21,360 bases of DNA from DYTH01 sp964552725 (lineage in GTDB: Bacteria; Desulfobacterota; Syntrophia; Syntrophales; UBA5619): the NCBI GenBank assembly GCA_964552725.1, contig CAZKHU010000050.1, positions 1-21,360 on the forward strand, given 5' to 3'. Each line of letters opens with the position of its first letter. Position 1 is the stretch's first letter. Positions 16,336-21,360 of this stretch are shown in pieces. Below the pieces are notes generated by a model. That model was not told the DNA's origin and did not search any database. It saw nothing but the letters and a program-made list of their open reading frames with translations. A program made the position numbers and the translations under genes.

Positions 16336-17268
16336 TTATCCCTCTTTCTCCCCGGCTCGTGGATGAGCCTTGTCATATATCTCCATCAGGCGGCTGACAC
16401 TGACCGCCGTGTATTTCTGCGTAGTGGACAGGCTGCTGTGTCCAAGCATCTCCTGAATCGACCGCAAATCGGCGCCGGCATCGAGAAGATGGGTCGCGAA
16501 TGTGTGCCGCAGCGAATGGGGGCTTATCTTCCGTCCGATACCGCTTTGCAGAACGACCCATTCTACCACGCGGGACACATCCCGGGAAGAGATTCGCCTT
16601 CCCCGGGCATTCAAAAAAAGCGGTTCGCCGTCGATTTTGTCGGTGGCGGCCCCGACAAAATCCGTCCTCATTTTGAGGTAATCACTGAGCGCTGCCAGCG
16701 CCGGAGCTCCCACCGGCACTATCCGCTCCTTTCTGCCCTTTCCCCTCACCTTTACCAGGCAGTCGCCGAATCTGAGGTCGGCGACGTTCAGCCCTACAAG
16801 CTCGCCGAGCCTGATCCCGGAGGAATAGAAAAGTTCGATAATTGCCCGGTCTCTGCTGCCGGCAGCATCCCCGGGAAAATTGACGTTAAGCAGCGCCAGC
16901 GTCTCATCCACCGTCAGGACAGTCGGCACGTATTTCTCGCACCGCGGCAATTGCAGCAGTTCAGCCGGATTGAGCCTGACTGCCCCCTCGCGGAGCAAAT
17001 AGCGATAAAATGAACGCAAGGAAGCGATTTTGCGCGAAACGGTTATCTTCCTCATTTTACCGCGATAGAGTGAAACGAGAAACGAACGAATCAGAACAAT
17101 ATCCTCAGGAATATCGTCATTTTCCGTGCCGGCGGGAACCATTTCCTGAAGAAATTCCTGAAACTGCTTAAGGTCATTCAGATACGCCTCCACCGTATGC
17201 CGGGACAGGTTTCTCTCCACCTCGATATGCCGGCCAAAATCGGCAATGGCCTTTTTCAGAGACGACAC
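16336..17268 (-). CDS. xerC: Tyrosine recombinase XerC
   Basis: This site-specific recombinase resolves chromosome dimers at dif together with XerD. Seen in the sequence: the N-terminal SAM-like DNA-binding domain with NLSRHTVEAYLNDL and, in the catalytic domain, the Arg of YSSGIRLGEL, the Lys of VRGKGRKER, HSLRHTFATHLL (His-x2-Arg), and the LGHSS His with the nucleophilic Tyr in TTQKYT. It is 310 residues long and starts with GTG at 17268 after GAGG. The xerC-hslV-hslU order is widely conserved, which supports XerC over a mobile-element integrase. Confidence 0.94.
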   Translation of the reverse strand: MSSLKKAIADFGRHIEVERNLSRHTVEAYLNDLKQFQEFLQEMVPAGTENDDIPEDIVLIRSFLVSLYRGKMRKITVSRKIASLRSFYRYLLREGAVRLNPAELLQLPRCEKYVPTVLTVDETLALLNVNFPGDAAGSRDRAIIELFYSSGIRLGELVGLNVADLRFGDCLVKVRGKGRKERIVPVGAPALAALSDYLKMRTDFVGAATDKIDGEPLFLNARGRRISSRDVSRVVEWVVLQSGIGRKISPHSLRHTFATHLLDAGADLRSIQEMLGHSSLSTTQKYTAVSVSRLMEIYDKAHPRAGEKEG

Positions 17269-17311
17269 CTAATACCTCAATGAATACAAAGATAAAAGAA
17301 AAATCAATTGG

Positions 17312-17824
17312 TCACATCTTGTATTTCCCGAAATCTTCCGGCGAAAGGTTTTCGAGAAATTCCTCAAGTTTTTCTTTATCCAGGCTGCCGATATCGGAAT
17401 GTTTGGCGCCGAAATCGACATTCCGTGACTTTTCAATGACCTTTTCCTCAATGAAAATGGAAGCCCCCGCGCGCAGGGCAACGGCAATTGCGTCGCTCGG
17501 CCGGGCATCCACAACGATGGGTTTTCCTTCCAAAAGCAGATGAATGTTGGCAAAAAAGGTGTTGTTGCGCAGGTCGGATATTTCCACCCGCACCACTTCG
17601 CCCTTCATCAATTTTATTATCTCGTTCAGGAGATCATGAGTCATCGGGCGGGGAAATTTGATATTTTCCATCTCGGTCGCGATTGCGCTTGCCTCAAATA
17701 TTCCGATCCAGATGGGAACCGCCCTTCTCCCCTCGATGTCCTTCAAGATTACAATCGGGGTGTTCGTAATCGGATCGATGGCCAATCCGGACACCTTCAT
17801 TTCAATAAAAACATGCCCTTCCAT
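17312..17824 (-). CDS. Bifunctional nuclease (BFN, DUF151) domain protein
   Basis: This is a 170-residue protein made almost entirely of a BFN/DUF151 domain (MKVSGLAIDP, VPIWIGIFEASAIA, RPMTHDLL, VVDARPSDAIAVALR), with a short acidic C-terminal region (EKLEEFLENLSPEDF). The related plant protein has been reported to have RNase and DNase activity; the bacterial role is unclear, though it is a very common single-copy gene. I chose the ATG at 17824, one base after the miaB stop and just behind GGAG; a further upstream start would overlap miaB. The coupling to miaB hints at a link with RNA metabolism (inference). Confidence 0.88.
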   Translation of the reverse strand: MEGHVFIEMKVSGLAIDPITNTPIVILKDIEGRRAVPIWIGIFEASAIATEMENIKFPRPMTHDLLNEIIKLMKGEVVRVEISDLRNNTFFANIHLLLEGKPIVVDARPSDAIAVALRAGASIFIEEKVIEKSRNVDFGAKHSDIGSLDKEKLEEFLENLSPEDFGKYKM

Positions 17825-17825
17825 T

Positions 17826-19145
17826 TTACTCCATCTCCCCTCGCAGCGAATGCAGGTAGGCATCTACAATCTTGACGCGAACCACTTTTCCGACAAGCCC
17901 CGGACTGCCGGGGAAATTAACGATGCGGTTGGTCCGTGTCCGCCCCATCATCTCGCTTCCCGTTTTTCGACTGGGCCCCTCGACCAGGATATCTTCAATT
18001 TTACCAATAAATGCAATGTTTTTCTCCAGCGTGTGCCCTTCTTGAAGTTTTTGCAACGTCTTCAAGCGTTCCCTTTTTGTCTTTTCCGGGAGGTGTCCGT
18101 CCATCCCGACAGCCGGCGTATGCTCCCTTTTTGAATACTGAAAGGAAAAGAGGTTGTCAAAACGTATATCGAGCATTGCCTGAAGAGTCCGCTGAAAATC
18201 ATCTTCCGCCTCGCCGGGAAAACCAACGATAATATCGGAGGTAATGCTTATTCCCGGCACGGCTCTTCGCAGCGCCGCCACTTTTTCCTTGTAATCTTCG
18301 ACGGTGTATCCGCGTTTCATCCGCTGAAGAATGCGATCAGAGCCCGCCTGAAGAGGCAGATGAATATGTTCGCACAAGGGGGCGACCTTCCCGAAAGCCG
18401 CAATCAATCCCTCCGACAAATCCTTCGGATGAGAAGTGGTAAAGCGAATCCGCCTGATCTCCGGTATATTCCCAATGGCCTGAAGCAGGTCTGCAAAAGC
18501 AGGTTTGTCGGGCAGGGTCTTTCCGTAGGAATTCACGTTCTGCCCCAGCAGTGTAACCTCCTTTATCCCCTGACTCGCCAGTTTTTCCACCTCTTTTACG
18601 ATATCGCCAAGCGGTCGGCTTTGTTCCCTTCCCCGCAAAAACGGGACAACGCAATAAGAACAGAAGTTATTGCACCCCTGCATGATCGTGACAAAAGAAC
18701 TCACCTCGCCGGCAAGGGGCTGCGCCGGGATATCCAGAGAACGGACATAATCGGAAAAGGCCGTATCGGAATAGCGGCGGCGGGAGCGTTCTTCATTGGA
18801 AACTATTTCGGGAAGCCTGTCAATCTGATTCGTCCCCACGACCACATCGAGGCTGGGAAACATCTTGAAGAAATGATCCCCTTCCTGCTGGGCCAGACAA
18901 CCGGCCGCGACAACGATAAGACCGGGCTTTTCCTCCTTAATCTCCCTGAAACGTCCGAGCAGGCTGTACGCCTTCTGGGCCGCCTTCTCCCTCACACTGC
19001 AGGTATTGACAATTATCAGATCCGCATCGCCGGGGTTGCCTGTCAGGGCGTATCCCGATTCTTCCATTAAAAACGCCATCTTCTGTGTGTCTTGCACATT
19101 CATCTGGCATCCCAATGTCTGAATATATAATTTTTTCTGTTCCAA
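17826..19145 (-). CDS. miaB: tRNA-2-methylthio-N6-dimethylallyladenosine synthase
   Basis: This radical-SAM methylthiotransferase converts i6A37 to ms2i6A37 in tRNAs reading U-starting codons. Seen in the sequence: the N-terminal UPF0004 domain with Cys13, Cys49 and Cys83 for the auxiliary [4Fe-4S] cluster, the radical-SAM triad Cys158, Cys162 and Cys165 (C-x3-C-x2-C), GQNVNSYG, and a C-terminal TRAM domain. I chose the TTG at 19145, which follows AAGGGGAG and begins right before KKLYIQTLGCQMN, the usual family start. The longer frame from a TTG at 19208 would add 21 residues, has no ribosome site, and covers promoter-like sequence. It gives 439 residues and leads the long minus-strand gene run. 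Confidence 0.95.
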   Translation of the reverse strand: MEQKKLYIQTLGCQMNVQDTQKMAFLMEESGYALTGNPGDADLIIVNTCSVREKAAQKAYSLLGRFREIKEEKPGLIVVAAGCLAQQEGDHFFKMFPSLDVVVGTNQIDRLPEIVSNEERSRRRYSDTAFSDYVRSLDIPAQPLAGEVSSFVTIMQGCNNFCSYCVVPFLRGREQSRPLGDIVKEVEKLASQGIKEVTLLGQNVNSYGKTLPDKPAFADLLQAIGNIPEIRRIRFTTSHPKDLSEGLIAAFGKVAPLCEHIHLPLQAGSDRILQRMKRGYTVEDYKEKVAALRRAVPGISITSDIIVGFPGEAEDDFQRTLQAMLDIRFDNLFSFQYSKREHTPAVGMDGHLPEKTKRERLKTLQKLQEGHTLEKNIAFIGKIEDILVEGPSRKTGSEMMGRTRTNRIVNFPGSPGLVGKVVRVKIVDAYLHSLRGEME

Positions 19146-19181
19146 GTCTCCCCTTCCCTGCCCCAAAACAAGACCGAGTTC

Positions 19182-19208
19182 ATTAGTATAGGAGGTGGTG
19201 ATAGTCAA
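19182..19208 (-). promoter_or_regulatory. Possible promoter upstream of miaB
   Basis: The minus strand carries TTGACT (19208-19203) and, further on, TATACTAAT (19190-19182). With ACTAAT as the -10 the spacer is 15 bases; with TATACT it is only 12. Both are short, so this is a weak call. It would place the transcription start 25-35 bases before the TTG start of miaB, which fits. Confidence 0.3.
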
Positions 19209-19314
19209 CAGATTTTTATGGAGAAAATTATCTGCTTGTAATGGCCGCTGTTCCGGTTTATCCTGACAACGGTCAAATCACTCTCCTGCAAAGAAAAAAA
19301 CGGAGGCGCAACTT
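19209..19314. other. Divergent intergenic region between miaB and the lipase-like gene
   Basis: These 106 bases separate divergently transcribed genes, so regulatory sites for both should lie here or in the start of the miaB leader. The only clear element is the ribosome site GGAGG before the ATG at 19315. I see no convincing plus-strand promoter or operator. Confidence 0.6.
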
Positions 19315-20148
19315 ATGAACCATCAGGAAAGTTCTTTCACGGACAGCGGCAATCGTCAAATATATTATCAGGCATGGCTTCCTGAAGGGGCGCCAAAAGC
19401 CGTGCTGCTTTTGGTGCACGGGCTTGCCGAACACAGCGGACGTTATATGAACATCGTCAATCGTTTTGTCCCGCTCGGTTATGCCGTTTACGGCGCCGAT
19501 CACCCCGGTCATGGCCGCTCGACAGGTTTGCGGGGCTATGTAGCAAAATTTACCGATTACACCGATACGCTTGCCGAATTTGCACGCATGGTCGGCGCAT
19601 GGCAGAAAGACAAACCGGTTTTTCTTGTCGGACACAGCATGGGCGGACTGATCGGCGCCCTGCACCTTCTTTCCCATCAGCAGGAGCTCAAAGGGGCGGT
19701 GCTTTCCGGTCCCGGCGTCAAGGTTCCCGACAACATCCCGGCATTTACCGTCTTCGCCGGGAAGCTTCTGTCCACTCTGCTGCCCCGCGTCGGAATTATA
19801 ACACTTGAAGAGGAAGCGGTAAGCAGGGATTTCGCAGTCTTGAAAGCGTACCGGGAGGATCCGCTGGTCTTTCATGGCAAGATTTCGGCCCGTCTTGCCG
19901 CCCGGATGCTCCAGGCGATGCAAAAAATTGAAGCTGAAGCCTCCCAAATAACACTGCCTATCCTGATTTTACAGGGAAGCGCGGATCGCCTTGTGCCGCC
20001 CTCGGCCGCGCAGATGCTTTATGACCGGGTATCCTCCGCCGACAAAAAATTGATCTTCTACGAGGGCTTCTATCATGAGGTTTTCAACGAACCGGAGCAC
20101 GACCGCGTTTTAGCGGATGTTGAAACCTGGCTTGCATCACACACCTGA
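19315..20148 (+). CDS. Alpha/beta hydrolase, monoacylglycerol lipase-like
   Basis: This is a 277-residue serine hydrolase of the Hydrolase_4 type, related to monoacylglycerol lipases and lysophospholipases. Seen in the sequence: the oxyanion-hole HG in LLVHGLAEHSGRY, DHPGHGRS, the nucleophile elbow GHSMGG (Ser108), the acid Asp224 in QGSADRLVPP and His254 in FYHEVFNEPE, a complete catalytic triad. There is no signal peptide, so it is probably cytoplasmic. The ATG at 19315 has GGAGG at good spacing. It is divergent from miaB, and a 213-bp gap separates it from the next gene. The fold and triad are certain, the substrate is not; membrane or storage lipid turnover is the family's usual role. Confidence 0.9.
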   Translation: MNHQESSFTDSGNRQIYYQAWLPEGAPKAVLLLVHGLAEHSGRYMNIVNRFVPLGYAVYGADHPGHGRSTGLRGYVAKFTDYTDTLAEFARMVGAWQKDKPVFLVGHSMGGLIGALHLLSHQQELKGAVLSGPGVKVPDNIPAFTVFAGKLLSTLLPRVGIITLEEEAVSRDFAVLKAYREDPLVFHGKISARLAARMLQAMQKIEAEASQITLPILILQGSADRLVPPSAAQMLYDRVSSADKKLIFYEGFYHEVFNEPEHDRVLADVETWLASHT

Positions 20149-20158
20149 GGGGTTGCCG

Positions 20159-20174
20159 GATTAAATATATAATC
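20159..20174. repeat. AT-rich imperfect inverted repeat (possible operator)
   Basis: GATTAAATATATAATC reads as a palindrome in seven of eight base pairs. It lies 10 bp after the lipase stop and about 30 bp before the TTGACA of the next candidate promoter. The AT-richness stands out from the surroundings. It could be a regulator-binding site; there is no direct evidence. Confidence 0.3.
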
Positions 20175-20204
20175 AACTTCTGCGCAAACAGCGGCTCATT
20201 TTTA

Positions 20205-20233
20205 TTGACAAGTCCCGCGCGGTGCGCTACGAA
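20205..20233 (+). promoter_or_regulatory. Candidate promoter for the [2Fe-2S] gene pair
   Basis: A perfect -35 TTGACA (20205-20210) is followed after exactly 17 bases by TACGAA (20228-20233), a poor -10. Transcription from here would give a leader of about 120 nt before the ATG at 20362. The weak -10 may mean an activator is needed, or that this is a chance match. Confidence 0.35.
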
Positions 20234-20271
20234 AAAAGGGCACGGGATCGGGAAGACGGGTTTTATTTTTT
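20212..20271 (+). terminator. Possible hairpin plus T-tract (terminator of the lipase gene or leader attenuator)
   Basis: A bulged GC-rich hairpin can form between TCCCG/TGC (20213-20225 region) and GCAC-GGGA (about 20240-20247), and a T-rich tract TTTTATTTTTT follows at 20261-20271. About 13 bases separate stem and T-tract, so the match to an intrinsic terminator is imperfect. Confidence 0.25.
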
Positions 20272-20361
20272 GCTCAATTGTCTCACCCATGTTGCGGAGG
20301 TGTTCAAGAACTCGGGTTGCCAACAAAAAGCGCTGACCATTCATAAGGAAGGAGACGGTCA

Positions 20362-20871
20362 ATGGATCCGGGAGATTCCGAATTGCTCAGTGAATTTAGC
20401 GTGGAACAAGTTGCAAAATTGGACGTCCTGATCAAGGCTTACCGGGGAAAGCCGGGCGCCCTGATCCCCCTGCTCGAAGAGGCGCAAGTCCTCCTCGAAT
20501 ATCTGCCGCCTTCGGTGCAACGAAGGATCTCCACCGGGCTTAACCTCCCCGTGAGCCGCGTCTATGGCGTGGTCACCTTTTATTCCTTTTTTACAATGAA
20601 GCTTCGTGGCCGGCATACCATCCGCGTCTGTCTGGGAACGGCCTGCTATGTTCGAGGCGCTCAAAATGTTTTAAAGGAAATTCAACAAAAACTGCGGATC
20701 AGGGAAGGCGAAACAACCGCCGACCGCGCGTTTACCCTCGAAACGGTGCGCTGCCTCGGCACATGCGGGCTGGCGCCGGTGGCGGTTGTCGACAAAACGG
20801 TATATGGGAGGGTGCTTCCGGAGAAAATCGGCGACATCCTCGGCAATTATAAAGACAAAATCGTTGTTTGA
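20362..20871 (+). CDS. NuoE/HndA-like [2Fe-2S] thioredoxin-fold subunit
   Basis: This is a 169-residue protein of the 24-kDa NADH dehydrogenase subunit family (NuoE, HndA, HydC). In such complexes it carries one [2Fe-2S] cluster and works beside a flavin subunit of NuoF type. Seen in the sequence: the N-terminal helical part with LIPLLEEAQ and LPPSVQRRIS, the VYGVVTFYSFF signature, and ligands Cys90, Cys95, Cys131 and Cys135 in C-x4-C-x35-C-x3-C order, all present. The ATG at 20362 has AAGGAG seven bases upstream. The partner downstream is an HndB-like protein, which points to an NAD(P)-linked or bifurcating hydrogenase or formate dehydrogenase rather than respiratory complex I. The flavin and hydrogenase subunits are not in the window. 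Confidence 0.9.
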   Translation: MDPGDSELLSEFSVEQVAKLDVLIKAYRGKPGALIPLLEEAQVLLEYLPPSVQRRISTGLNLPVSRVYGVVTFYSFFTMKLRGRHTIRVCLGTACYVRGAQNVLKEIQQKLRIREGETTADRAFTLETVRCLGTCGLAPVAVVDKTVYGRVLPEKIGDILGNYKDKIVV

Positions 20872-20903
20872 GCGCCCGTTCCATCAAATTGCGGAGGGTG
20901 GCC

Positions 20904-21287
20904 ATGACAAAACTTACCGCTGAAACACTGGGAAAATTCAAGGAGCAACTGCTGGCGGCCAATGCATTGCGGGAGAACAGCTTCCGGGTGAAAATCACCG
21001 TCCACATGGGAACCTGCGGCATCGCCTCCGGCGCCCGGGAAGTCATGAATGCGCTTCTTGAGGAGGTGGCGGCTGCCGCCGGAAAAGACATTTTGCTCGC
21101 CACCTCCGGCTGTATGGGCTTGTGCAGCCGCGAGCCCCTGGTAACGGTTGAATGCATCGGGCAGGCGCCGATCAAGTATCAGTATATGGACAGCGAAAAA
21201 ATCAGGCTGGTCTTCAGGGAGCATGTGCTGAACGGAAAGGTGCAGACGCCCTTCGTTCTGGCCAAAGGGGCAGAGATATGCGCCTGA
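20904..21287 (+). CDS. HndB-like (2Fe-2S) ferredoxin domain protein
   Basis: This is a 127-residue thioredoxin-fold ferredoxin similar to HndB of the NADP-reducing hydrogenase and to the N-terminal domain of HydB/NuoF-type bifurcating subunits. Seen in the sequence: HMGTCGIASGAREVM (Cys38) and SGCMGLCSREPLV (Cys70, Cys74). Only three cysteines are in cluster-binding positions; His34 stands four residues before Cys38, where other members of the fold may have a fourth Cys. I chose the ATG at 20904 because GGAGGG lies just upstream and the protein then starts at a normal place; the frame is open back to 20868, overlapping the previous gene. It lies 32 bp after the NuoE-like gene and is probably co-transcribed. 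Confidence 0.86.
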   Translation: MTKLTAETLGKFKEQLLAANALRENSFRVKITVHMGTCGIASGAREVMNALLEEVAAAAGKDILLATSGCMGLCSREPLVTVECIGQAPIKYQYMDSEKIRLVFREHVLNGKVQTPFVLAKGAEICA

Positions 21288-21330
21288 CCCGGAAAATGCA
21301 CTGATATTGGATAATCATGTTGCTTTGACG

Positions 21331-21360
21331 GCAATCGCCATCAGGATTGCTCTACATTTT
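21331..21360 (+). terminator. Hairpin at the window edge, possible terminator
   Basis: A perfect 6-bp inverted repeat GCAATC / GATTGC (21331-21336 and 21345-21350) with an 8-base loop is followed by TCTACATTTT, where the window ends. A G-T pair can extend the stem to seven. If the T-run continues beyond the edge this would be an intrinsic terminator for the [2Fe-2S] gene pair. It is not GC-rich, so the call is tentative. Confidence 0.3.

Noticed and set aside
20084..20362. A 92-codon minus-strand frame opposite the lipase end and the intergenic region.
   Set aside because: It has no ribosome site or recognisable motif, and it overlaps promoter-like sequence on the other strand.
20222..20431. 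A GTG-started 69-codon plus-strand frame overlapping the NuoE-like start.
   Set aside because: No ribosome site; it overlaps a well-supported gene in another frame and resembles no known protein.
21290..21360. An open plus-strand frame running off the right edge (includes DNHVALTAIAIR).
   Set aside because: No ATG or GTG start and no ribosome site within view; only about 24 codons, too short to judge. It could be part of a gene beyond the edge.

Overview
The window looks like a chromosomal housekeeping segment from a Gram-negative bacterium, most likely a Desulfobacterota (former Deltaproteobacteria) member. The order hslV-hslU-argB-argD-argF-argG-argH-small lipoprotein-lysA-dapA-dapB is, from memory, the arrangement known from Geobacter-type genomes. 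The NuoE/HndA-like plus HndB-like [2Fe-2S] pair at the right end suggests an anaerobe with electron-bifurcating or NAD(P)-linked hydrogenase/formate metabolism, for example a Syntrophales-like lineage. The taxonomy is inference; there is no rRNA in the window.

Layout. (1) 11-3489, minus strand: pepA (leucyl aminopeptidase) followed by two oligopeptide/dipeptide ABC transporter ATPases (oppD, oppF), a peptide uptake and hydrolysis module whose permeases and binding protein are not in view. (2) 3678-3841, minus strand: tRNA-Gly(GCC) then tRNA-Cys(GCA), both with encoded CCA, behind a near-consensus sigma70 promoter. (3) 4010-19145, minus strand: an almost gapless run of genes in transcription order miaB, a bifunctional-nuclease-domain gene, xerC, hslV, hslU, argB, argD, argF, argG, argH, an LptM-like lipoprotein, lysA, dapA, dapB, folK, a small TRASH/YHS-type membrane protein, pgsA. 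Gaps are 60 bp or less and several junctions are ATGA overlaps. (4) 19209-19314: the divergent intergenic region. (5) 19315-21287, plus strand: an alpha/beta hydrolase resembling monoacylglycerol lipase, a 213-bp intergenic region, then the NuoE/HndA-like and HndB-like proteins.

How the genes work together: argB, D, F, G and H convert N-acetylglutamate to arginine except for the argC and argJ/argE steps, which must lie elsewhere. dapA, dapB and lysA supply the beginning and end of the DAP/lysine route. folK serves folate, pgsA phospholipid synthesis, miaB tRNA modification, xerC chromosome dimer resolution and hslVU proteolysis.

No mobile element, CRISPR array, phage gene or obvious novel defence system was found. 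The points most worth a second look are the two-gene [2Fe-2S] unit with a hairpin at the window edge and its leader region, a folK gene whose best Shine-Dalgarno leads to a non-canonical start, the extended HslV tail, the small Cys-rich membrane protein between folK and pgsA, and the conserved pgsA-tRNA-Gly-tRNA-Cys order shared with E. coli.
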